A model generated the notes under the pieces. The model had not been told where the DNA came from. It made no database searches and saw only the letters and a program-made list of their open reading frames with translations. Both the position numbers and the translations under genes were made by a program. This document shows, piece by piece, positions 22,439 through 62,569 of a stretch of DNA of 64,000 bases. The stretch is from Orientallactaga sibirica. Taxonomy: Eukaryota > Chordata > Mammalia > Rodentia > Dipodidae. The stretch is taken from the NCBI GenBank assembly GCA_036365145.1, contig JAEOAD010000240.1, positions 1,178,001 through 1,242,000 of the forward strand, written 5' to 3'. The first letter of the stretch is position 1, and every line of letters begins with the position of its first letter.

Positions 22439-22890
22439 CTGGTACTTTGAAGGTATCAGTAAATTTGAAAACCCTTCCAGGATGATGACTAATAGAGAAG
22501 ATACAAATTTCAAACATCATAAAAAGAGGAGACATCACTACAGATCCCAAGGACATTAAAGGGATAATACTGGACTACAAGGAACTCTATGCCAATATAT
22601 TTAATAACTTAGATGAAATGGATCAATTCCTTGACACACACACAGCCTGATAAACCATTTTTACATCTGCTATTGAAATTAAACCAGTGATAACTTTCTA
22701 AAACAGAAAAATCAGGCCAAGATGTGTGCAATAGAGAATTCTACCAACCACTTAAAAAAATTATGCCAACTGTCAAGAATGTATTTCAGCAGACAGTAGC
22801 TGAGTGAATCCTCCCTAACTCATCCTATGAGACCAGCATTTCCATTATTCTAAAACCAAATAGGACCTTATAATAAAACTGTGGATCAAT
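22439..22890 (+). pseudogene. Ancient L1 ORF2 fragment, reverse transcriptase part
   Basis: Reads in pieces through the region before the RT domain ('ggactacaaggaactctatg' encoding DYKELYAN) and the palm approach ('agaccagcatttccattatt'). Follows the MaLR insertion directly. Confidence 0.7.
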
Positions 22891-24185
22891 ATTTTTATTT
22901 TATTTTATTTTATTTTTATTACTTATGGACATACTCAGTGTGTAAACAGCATGCGTTGGTACCATCCTTACTCTCATTCCTGTCCCTCACTACAAAGGGA
23001 CTCTCCTCATTGGGGGATGCCAGTTATCCCTATGGGGATTGTGAGTCATTCATTGTGGGGGTAGCCATCAGTTGTGGGGAAGAGGCAATGTCTCTGTCCC
23101 AACTTGTGGCTCTAACAATCTTTCCACCCCCTCTCCCACCCATGCTGGGTTGGTTTTAGGTCTACTTCAGTGACAGGCTTTTGGGAGCCTCTGTGTCTCT
23201 GGATCTCTGATTTGATAGGAGTTGAGTGTCCTCTGTGTCTATCTCCTTCACCAAGAAAGCAGTACTCTTGCTCATTTCCCCAGTTACTCTGTGGTTTCAG
23301 CTGGGGCCCTGGTGAAGTGTGCTGGGCTGATTTTCTCCTCAGGTTCTGTGTCCATCTGAAAAAGAGAAGCAGATTATCCAACAGAGAGTGAAGTCAGTAC
23401 CAGTTAAATGGGATAACCATTGTTATATTAGAGAGAATTTAACAGGTGTAGGCCCTCTTATAGCCCAAGATTGGTGGGGGTTGATATTGGAGAACTAACT
23501 TGTTATTTGGATGTGATTCTGACTTGTTCCTTTACACTGAGCAGATCTGTTAGCCAATCCAAGAGCAGTTGGTTACCCACCATGGCTGTGTGCCACTATT
23601 GTACTTGGGTGAGCATCATGTCAGGTTGTTTGCTGCAGAGTAGCTTAGATCTTAAGTTGCTCAGACAGATGTTGGCCATTTTCCCCCAGTAGCTCATTTA
23701 GCACCTTCTGGCACTAGATGAGCTAACTGTCTGGGGACTGGTCTCTTCCAGATTCCAGCCAGGTCTCTCCATGTTCTGTACCAACAATATATGTTGTCTT
23801 CAGCAGTAGGGTCTTACCATTAACCTTTGGTGGGTCATCAAGTGCTCTGACAGAAGTCTGTCTTCTTTTGAGAAGCCTTGTAGGTCTTGCTGATCAACAG
23901 CTCATTGTGGATGTTAACCACATCCTGGTACTGGGAGTTACAGGCCAGTGCCAAGGGAAAAGAAGGAAGAAAAAGATAGGAAATATAAAAGAGAAAGAAA
24001 AAGAGAGAGAGAGAGAAACAGGAGAAAATTAAGGTTAGGCTTCATTTTACCCTCTCCAGGGCCCTTTGATTCAAGTGTTCCCTCTAAGGTCTTGATGAGG
24101 GTTCAACCTTTTAGTATGTCTTCCAGGATATAAGATTTTATGGTACCAGTTCCATTTGGGTTCAGATTTGTGTCTATTGTCCAGT
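22891..24185 (-). mobile_element. Lx-like L1 3' UTR, antisense
   Basis: T-rich start (22891-22920, the minus-strand poly-A tail) followed by 'gcgttggtaccatccttact', 'tcattcattgtgggggtagc' and on to a GA-rich block (23955-24020). The 3' end shared with 48190-48412 (inverted there) supports a rodent L1 3' UTR. Confidence 0.65.
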
Positions 24186-24189
24186 CCTT

Positions 24190-24545
24190 GAGATGCCTGT
24201 GGTATATCTACATGATGTAATTCTACTCAGCAGTTAGAAAAAAATGACACAATGAAATCTGTAGAAAAATGGCCAAACTTGGAACAGAGAATTCTCAGCA
24301 AACTCACCCACTTTCAGAAAGACAATCATAATATGGTCTCACTCATCTGTGGCTCCTAACCTTGACCAGCCCAAGATGCTGACATACTTAATAGACCAAT
24401 ATTTTTTATGAACACAGATGCAAAAATTTCAACAAAATATTAGCAATTCAAATCTATTATCAGAGACAATAAAAAATAAAAAGAGTTGCATGCCACAATA
24501 ATATTGGATGTATCCCTGGGAAGTAATGCTGGTATGTTAGAAAAA
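24190..24545 (+). pseudogene. L1 ORF2 scraps (C-terminal then RT)
   Basis: 24200-24365 resembles the L1 ORF2 C-terminus on the plus strand ('tctactcagcagttag', 'cagaaagacaatcataatat'). 24395-24545 encodes an RT stretch like NTDAKISTKYLAI and continues the ancient L1. The two do not follow L1 order, so they are separate insertions or rearranged. Confidence 0.55.
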
Positions 24546-25046
24546 TGTCCAGGTAAGAAGAAATCCTCCCCCTTCACAGTCTGGCAGGGAAGAAGGAGAT
24601 CTAACCAAAGCAAGGACCAGGAGAGTCAGGCACCAGGAGATTGAAAAGGGACCAAGAGTTTACATACATGTGTCAGGCCCATGTATGGATTAAACAGCCA
24701 ATTAGAATGAGCCTTGTTATCAAACTCAGGTGTGTAAGGGAGAGAACTGATTGGTTGGTGGACTCAAGAGGCTAACTCAGAAGGTACCAATCCACAGGTG
24801 GGCTAAGCTGAGGAAGAAGTGGGAAGCTCTGTTGCTGAGGAACTGCTTGCAGCCATCTTGAATGAGACTGGTTCAGATGTGGGTTGTGGTCCTGCCAGGG
24901 CAGACAAGGTGGCATTTCCTCCTCCTCTGGTGGCCTCTGTCTCTGGATTACTAGAATAAAAAAGCTATCTTTCTCCTGTTCCTCCTTCAGTACTTGGCAA
25001 TTTTTCTTAGAATGTGCTCCATGGAATCTCAAGTAAATATTGTCAT
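24546..25046 (+). repeat. Possible LTR-like sequence
   Basis: Starts near 'tgtccaggtaag', has an 'agaataaaaaagc' polyadenylation-like signal at about 24954 and a pyrimidine-rich stretch after it, as in an LTR. No pair, no clear duplication; the family is not recognised. Confidence 0.3.
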
Positions 25047-25049
25047 TCT

Positions 25050-25228
25050 TTTTTTTTTGGTTTATTTATTTATTTATTTATTTTGGCTTTTCAAGGTAGG
25101 GTTTCATTCTAGTCCAGGATGACCTGGAATTCACTATGTACTCTCAGGGTGGCCTCCAACTCATGGCAATCCTCCTACCTCTGCCTCCTGAGTGCTGGGA
25201 TTAAAGGTGCACACCACCACACCCGGCT
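25050..25228 (-). repeat. B1-like SINE
   Basis: Full minus-strand B1 ending 'caccaccacacccggct', flanked by 'aatattgtca(t/c)tctt' on both sides. 25240-25625 after it shows nothing I recognise. Confidence 0.92.
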
Positions 25229-25629
25229 CAATATTGTCACTCTTAATGCTTCAAGATCCAGCATGGACCATGCTTCTTTATTTTAACTGAGAGAATTTTA
25301 CCACTTACTGAGAAAATAGTCCATTTTAAAAGGCTGTTTGAACTAGTGCATAAGCTTACAGTACACTGCAATAAATATTGTACAAACTGAAATTTTACCT
25401 CATTTTGTTTCCTGTATGGTAACTTACTGAGCCCTCACTACAGATGAGACAGTGGGAAACACTTCAAGAAAAACACTGCTCTGCTACTTTCAACCATCAG
25501 AAGAAGCCAAGGGTGTCACTAGCCCACAGCCTCCACAGTGCCAGCTCTACTTCACAAAGAAGGCTGCAGGGAACAGAGTAAGAGGTGAAGCAGGCTGAAT
25601 CAGAACTGCTGAGTCACAGCCCAGCTTAA

Positions 25630-25857
25630 ATAAAATTAAATATATTTATTAATTTGGAAGGATAGGGAGGGAGGGAGAGAGACAGATAAAGAGAGAGAGA
25701 ATGAGAATAGGTAGACCAGGGCCTCCAGCCACTACAAAGAAACGCCAGATGTATATGCCACTTTGTGTATCTGGCTTATATGGGTGCTGGGGAATAGAAC
25801 CCAGGTCATTAGGCTTTGCATGCAAGCACCTTAGCCACTAAGCCACCTCTCCAGTCC
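25630..25857 (-). repeat. tRNA-derived SINE, type A
   Basis: Minus-strand: GA-rich block, 'gggcctccagccactacaaa', end 'gccacctctccagtcc'. First of three SINEs in a row. Confidence 0.88.
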
Positions 25858-25867
25858 TAAAAACATT

Positions 25868-26153
25868 TTATTTATTTATTTATTTATTTTAAATTTTTTA
25901 ATTTATTTTTGGAGAGAGAGAGAGAGAGACAGAGAGGGAGAGGGAGACAGAGATGGGCGCGCCAGCAGTCTTTCAGCTGCTGTGAACGAAATCCAGATGT
26001 GTGCACCCCCTTGTGGGCAAGTGTGGCATTGCGCCCTTGTGTCACTGCATCTGGCTAAACGTGGGACTTGGAGATTGGAACTGCTGGACATTGGAACCAG
26101 CGTTCTTAGGCTTAGCAGGCAGGCACCTTAGCCCCTAAGCCATATCTCCAGCC
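25868..26153 (-). repeat. tRNA-derived SINE, type B
   Basis: Minus-strand: TTTA tail, 'cagctgctgtgaacgaaatc', 'tgtgggcaagtgtggcattg', 'ggctaaacgtgggacttg'. Confidence 0.9.
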
Positions 26154-26154
26154 C

Positions 26155-26352
26155 TATTTATTTATTTTTGAGAGAGAGGAAGAGGCCGATATATAGAGAG
26201 AATGAGTGGCCAGGGCCTCCAGCCACTGCAAACAAACTGCAGACACATGCGCCACCTTGTGCATCTGGCTTACATGGGTACTGGGGGATCAAACCTGGGT
26301 CCTTAGATTTTGCAAGCAAGCACCTTAACCGCTAAAACCATCTCTCCAGCTT
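26155..26352 (-). repeat. tRNA-derived SINE, type A
   Basis: Minus-strand: TTTA tail, 'ccagccactgcaaacaaact', end 'catctctccagct'. Third of the tandem row. Confidence 0.9.
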
Positions 26353-26531
26353 CTTGTTCACTTCTTGTTCTTAATTGTCTGTAAAGTGTTCTTTTCTGTA
26401 AAAGCAAAATGCTTCCATTTGAGCTACATTGTTCATATGTTTGTTTAAAAGATTAAATAACAGTAATGTATTTTATAACTGAAAAGCAAATAAAAAACTG
26501 TCTCCATAGTGTTTGGGATTTAACATCTTTT

Positions 26532-26689
26532 TTTTTTTTTTTTGGTTTTTCAAGGTAGGGTCTCACTCTAGTCCAGGCTGACCTGGAATTCACTATGTCG
26601 TCTCATGGTGGCCTCGAACTCATGGTGATCCTCTTATCTCTGCCTCCTGAATGCTGGGGTTAAAGGCGTGCGCCACCATGCCTGGCTTT
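26532..26689 (-). repeat. B1-like SINE
   Basis: Minus-strand B1 with 'taacatctttt' duplication on both sides. 26700-27860 downstream holds no recognisable gene or repeat. Confidence 0.93.
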
Positions 26690-26699
26690 AACATCTTTT

Positions 26700-27860
26700 T
26701 GAGGTTGTATAACTTTACATTTTTAAGTCCTTGGTTAGATTTGGGGGGTAGAAAGTTAAATTTGTTACAAATTCCAAAATTTATATTCTGAACCCCAAAC
26801 TTCCTAAAAATGATACATTACATCCTTTCCTGGAATGACAGAAAAGAGGAGTACATAAGACTTTTATTGATTGGACACATGGTACAGGATATCTAACGTC
26901 TTTTTTGTTGTTGGTATTTTAGTATTGTGGCTGAGGGAAAGACATTTAGTCACACTTGATGAACTTCCTTCTAAGTATAGAGAACATCCTGTGGCTGGGA
27001 ACCACTGCCAGCTTTAAAGCAGACTCATAGGTTGCCAGTCAACCCATTGCATCTTGGCTGTACTTATTACTATTGTCCCAGTCAAGGAGGCTTAATTCAC
27101 CCATATATGATGTAAATTATATCAAGTGGGTTATTACAGACAGCCAGGATGGGACAATAGAAGCCTATGTTTCATGATGAGTCTGTCCCCCAAGGCTGCC
27201 CAAGGAGAATGGAGTCTAACTTGCATGAGTTTTACTCTCACTGATGATGAGGTACCCCCAAAAGCAACTTGTGCTGGATTTTATACCCTGGGCAACTTGA
27301 TTTGCTAGGCTAACGTGCTGAAGAATGTCTGATCTCTGGCTAGGGCGGGGATTGCAACTCCGAATCTCAAGATATTACATTCCCAGCACATCTATAGTTG
27401 TGCTTGAGAAGTACAGGAGAGAAGGATGAGTAACTTGGTCAGTCCAAGACCACACAGAAGACTGTCCTGCATAAGCCTTTCTTGTCACTAGCCTACTGAA
27501 TGGCATCAAAGAAGAAGTCTCCTATTGCTCCATCCCTTTTTAGGAAGCTGAACATCTTTTAATTGAGGGACCCCCTTGGCCTGCCTGTGGATCTTCTAAG
27601 AGTAAAATAATTGTGAGAGATGCCAGGATATGTACATTAGAGGGAATTGTCCGATGGACAATTGTCCGATCCAGAACACTTCTATTTGTGTTTGCAATCC
27701 AAAGAACAAAAGATGCAGCTTGCATGTGCTGCAGATCTGAGAACTGGCCATTGGGACATAAGATTGATGGCTCTAAACCTGGCAGAGTGGAAGCATTGGG
27801 GAAAAAATGAGTACATCAGGGAAATATGGTGGGGTGTCAGCAGGGGTTTAGGATCTGGTA
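26700..27860. other. Intergenic unique sequence, no gene seen
   Basis: No ORF with a recognisable domain, no repeat family that I recognise. Contains a small perfect palindrome GGACAATTGTCC at 27656-27667. Confidence 0.5.
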
Positions 27861-27864
27861 TTTA

Positions 27865-28058
27865 AAATATATTTTATTTATTTGAGAGAGAGAGAGAGAG
27901 AGAGAGAAAATGGGCTTGCCAGGGCCTCCAGCCACTGCAAGCAAACTCCAGATATATGTGCCCCCTTGTGCATATGGCTTACGTGGGTCATGGAGAATCA
28001 AACTGGGTTCCTTTGGTTTTCCAGGCAAATGCCTTCACTGCTAAGCCATCTCTCCAGC
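27865..28058 (-). repeat. tRNA-derived SINE, type A
   Basis: Minus-strand with a (GA)n block at 27884-27908, 'ctccagccactgcaagcaaa', end 'gccatctctccagcccc'. Confidence 0.9.
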
Positions 28059-28302
28059 CCCGGGATTTGGTATTTAGAGACTAGCTGGTCAATATCAACG
28101 GTGTTGAGAGACTGCTTAGCAGAGCACCTGGAGCTCCAAAACAGCAAGAGCAATCAGCACAGAAGTTTCACTTTCCTGTTCACAGCTTTTCCCTTCTCCC
28201 TCTGCCCATCACCAGAGCAGCTCTGATGTCTCAGAGCTGCCCACTGAGAGGTGCAAGTGTGAAGGATGTATCTGTTCCCCAGCTGGCACCTCCTTAGGCT
28301 GA

Positions 28303-28432
28303 GTTTTTGCCAAGGTAGGGTCTCACAGCCCAGGCTGATTGGGAACTCATTCTGTAGTCCCAGGCTAGCCTCCAACTCACAATATTACTCCTACCTTTGC
28401 CTTCTGAGTGCTGGGATTAAAGGCATGCAGAA
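28303..28432 (-). repeat. B1-like SINE, diverged
   Basis: 'caaggtagggtctcacagcc' through 'gtgctgggattaaaggcatg'. Unique sequence follows from 28440 to 28960. Confidence 0.8.
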
Positions 28433-28962
28433 GGACACCAGATTTATGTTCTAACATATAGTGAAGCAAGTCTTACAAACTGAAATTGGAGTAATTGAAA
28501 AAAATGATAATGGTCAAAAAATTAAAGCATGAGGTAAAAAAGTCACTAGATGTTTTCCAATGGGAAGATGGGATATACAGAACAAAGACTAGATAGATTA
28601 AAATTATGTATTTATGTATTTATTCATATGGATAATATAATACTCAAAGACATACATGTTGTAGACTAAGCCTTGTGAAATGGGTTAGTGTTTGGGTATT
28701 ACCTAGTTGGACACAAGAATTCTGAAGGGATGAGCCTGAGCAAAAGGGGCAATAATAGAGAAGTGCTACTGGGAAGTTCAGAGCCAGCCTAGAGGCTCAC
28801 ATTAACACCAGAATATTTACACCATGGGGTCGTAAAAGGTATGTCCAAGATAGAGGCAGTTGATGTCAAATGGCTAGGGTGACTGAAATCTTAAAGCATC
28901 GTGTCTATTTTCTTAGCCACTGCAGACCTAAATCATAGATGATGGTTAATAATACCTTGCTG

Positions 28963-29009
28963 GAATGAATGAATGAATGAATGAATGAATGAATGAATGA
29001 ATGAATGAA
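28963..29009. repeat. (GAAT)n microsatellite
   Basis: About eleven tandem gaat units, some 530 bp upstream of the NUS1 core promoter. Confidence 0.95.
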
Positions 29010-29629
29010 ATGAGTGAGTTGCCAGGCGTGGGAACCTCTTCTCTGTTCTAAGCAGTTGACAGCAAGAGGACAACAGGAAGAGTGATTTGGGAACACATCT
29101 CATCCCCGGGGCAAGAGAACTGCAGCAGGGCCTCGCTGAAGGGCGCCTTTGCAACACTTTCCATTTGGGGACCCTGATGACGCCCAGGGGTCTACCTTTG
29201 CTGCGGGCTGGGCTGCCTACCACCTTTGGTTTCTTTGTGCAATTTCAAGTCCGCTTAGATAACTTTTAACTCCCTAGAAACCGTTCGGGTCAGACGCCCA
29301 GGACCTCGGATCTCTGGAACAGCCCTGTCCACTCGCTCCTCCAGCTTGGGTTCGTTCCGGCTGCGGAAGGCCGCGGGCATTGGCGCGTTGCCCTCCACAC
29401 ACCCAGGGGGCGCCCTCGCCCACAGCCCGTCTGGGTGCAGGCGCACGCCTCGCTCGGCGCACCCAGCCGGCCTCAGGAACACGTCAGAGTTCCGCGACAG
29501 CCAATCAGAACTGTCCATGTACCAGCGGGGCGGGGCTTCTGAGGAGAAGGAAGATGGCGGCGGGGGCGAGGTGAGGTGTTGGCAGCGGTGAGGGCAGGGA
29601 CTGGGCCGTGGGGCGCGGGGGGTGGGGGG

Positions 29630-29736
29630 ATGCCGCGGAGGGAGCGATGGCGCGCACCGGTCTCAGGGGCGGATAAAGAGCCGTGGCGCGCGGGTGTGGA
29701 CGAGAGGGGGAGAGCGAGCCCCAGCGCCGGGGGACT

Positions 29737-29740
<4 letters not shown>
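29630..29740 (+). other. Upstream ORF in the NUS1 5' leader
   Basis: An ATG at 29630 opens 36 codons that end with TGA at 29738-29740, overlapping the NUS1 start as ATGA. A second short uORF runs 29647-29676 in the NUS1 frame and ends in TAA, which rules out N-terminal extension from it. Whether they are used depends on the transcription start. Confidence 0.4.
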
Positions 29741-60274
<30,534 letters not shown>

Positions 60275-61829
60275 AAAAAAAAGTCCAAGAAAATTGGGTT
60301 TAGAAAGTATAAAATATGGGCTGGAATTGCTTGTCAAATTTTAAAATGATGAATAAATGTTTCAACTTTGGATTATAAAACCCCATTTATGATTTTTTAA
60401 AATATACTTGAAATAAAAATTATTACATGAAAGTTTGGTCCAGTGACATTACTTTGCATTTCAGTTTTTTCTTGTACAACTTCTTTTCAAGTCTTAATTT
60501 ATTGCCAACTTTTGTGTGAAGTTACAGCATAATTAACATTATTAGAGAATTTCCATGTACTATGGTCCATGTTCTATTGGGGATTTATTTTGGCAGAAGG
60601 GAAAACTTAAAGCAGTTTATGTTTTCATAAACATGATGTAAATGTCATTTATCAAAATTCTGCAGTTTGTACAGATGTAATAAAGTTAATAAGTTCAATT
60701 GAAGTAGAAGGACTTTCAAGTTTGTTAAAATCAGTCAGATAAATTACCCATAGAGATATAGTTCCCAAAGTCCCTACAGATTTGACTTTTTATACTTTTT
60801 GGTATTATAATAGTATTCACACAGCCAACTAAATGTGTTAACCATAAACCAAGTCTGTTAGAGTCCTAGGAAGGCGTGCTTGAAACTAGGAACATGAGGG
60901 TTGGTTTTGAATTCTAATATAGGCATTACAGAACCATGCGTGAGTTCAGCTGCAAATGTAATCTCTATGACTTAGTAGCATTGGTCAGTCTATATTTCCT
61001 GCCCAAATCAACACAAGTTATACATCTTGATTCCTTGGCCTACCCTAAAAGGAATAATTCTAAAGAAAAATGAGTTATTCCTGTGTATTGAAGAATGTTC
61101 TCTATATATTGTTTCTTCTTGACACTCCTTATATTAGAAAAGTTACCTACCAAGGCAATTTAGAGCCTATCCAGAAGTTGGAAGGTTTGAATCCTTGTGG
61201 ATTGCTTTTCAAACTAATTGGTTATTGTTCTAGAGTTTAAAAGCTGGTTTTAACGTGAATATCAAATTCTTTTGTGACTAAGGTTTAAGAATGCCTGTTT
61301 ATGAGAAGAAAATGTTACAATATTAATGAACAGTGCCAAATACACTGCACATATCTACAATTTAACTTTTGAATGTATGTTAATTAGCTCCTTTCCCTTT
61401 GTCTGGTGTGATGGTCCCTTGCATAGTCATTTAACTTCTTGTGATGTTTTGTATGGGTGTAGACTTTGTCAACATGTAAATAATGTGTACAGCAAGTTTT
61501 TATGATTAAGGAATCAAATTTATTGAATTTTATTATTGAGAGTTAAAACATGTATGAAGATAAAAATCAATAAAAGAATATACTCTTATAGTATGAGAAT
61601 GTTACATTTATTCTGAACATTCAGGGGCTGCAAGAAATGTAATGAGAAACTTATGACTTGATAACAATATTGTTTCTTCTAGATAGTATTCTTTTGATTG
61701 AAAATGTTCTCAGTTTTACTTGGTTGAATATTTTAAAATGTTAAATGATTTGCTTTTTGTTAGATTGAGTAAGAGCTTTTGCCATTGTTAGAATTTTCAA
61801 ATTCCACAGTAATGAACATTTGAATTTCC

Positions 61830-61997
61830 TCTCCTCCCTTCCCTTCCCTTCCCTTCCCTTCCCTTCCCTTCCCCTTCCCTTCCCTTCCCTTCCCTTCCCT
61901 TCCCTTCCCTTCCCTTCCTTCCCTTCCCTTCCCTCCCTCCCCTCCCCTCCCCTCCCTCCCCTCCCCTCCCCCCCTCCCCTCCCCTCCTCCCCCTCCT
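61830..61997. repeat. (CCCTT)n / (AAGGG)n microsatellite
   Basis: About 90 bp of near-pure CCCTT units followed by about 75 bp of CCCTCCCCT-type variants. The complementary strand is AAGGG. Glycine/arginine/glutamate-rich open frames across it are artefacts. Confidence 0.97.
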
Positions 61998-62569
61998 TGG
62001 TGCACCATTGTCCAAAACAGTAGCTTTCCATATGGCTTACGCATACCCTCTTAAATTTTGATAAACCCTCCCACTCTTCCCTTACTCAATCTCTTCCCCC
62101 CCCTTCATTTAGACCATTCCACCCCCAATAATCTGTTCATCTATTTACACATAGATAATACCATCCCCTTAAGTTCTCCCCTCTCCTCTCTCACTTGTAC
62201 CTCTTTCTAGATTACTGGCCACTGCTACCAGTTTTTACTCCAAGTCATATACAAATCTGAAAATTTGTAGCTAGGACCCATATAGTAGAGAATATATGAC
62301 ATTTGGCTTTTTGGCTCTGAGTTACTTAACTTAGTATAACCTTTTCCAGATTTCATAATTTCATTTTTCTTTACTGCTGAATAGAACTCCATTTATAAAT
62401 GCACTACATCTTCGTTATCCATTCATCAGTTGAGGTACATCTAGACTGGTTACATTTCCTAGCCATTGTGAATACAGCAGCAGTAAGCATAGATGTGCAA
62501 GTATCTCTAAGGTAGTGAAGAGAGTCCTTAGGATATATGCCTAGAGTGATACAGCTGACACATGGTAAT
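61998..62569 (-). mobile_element. L1 3' UTR / ORF2 end fragment
   Basis: Aligns with 3440-4035: 'accattgtccaaaacagtag', 'ctgctgaatagaactccatt', 'aggtagtgaagagagtcctt', 'ggatatatgcctagagtgat'. It ends abruptly at 'catggtaatt' where the second NUS1 block starts. Confidence 0.85.

Noticed and set aside
26860..27550. Possible processed pseudogene or exon
   Set aside because: Short frames only (about 60 codons), no domain, no A-rich tail or duplication seen.
28963..29009. Regular repeat that might suggest a CRISPR-like array
   Set aside because: Simple 4-bp microsatellite without spacers, in a mammalian genome.
61741..62044. Several overlapping Gly/Arg/Glu-rich open frames
   Set aside because: Produced by the AAGGG repeat read in all frames; no start context or domain.
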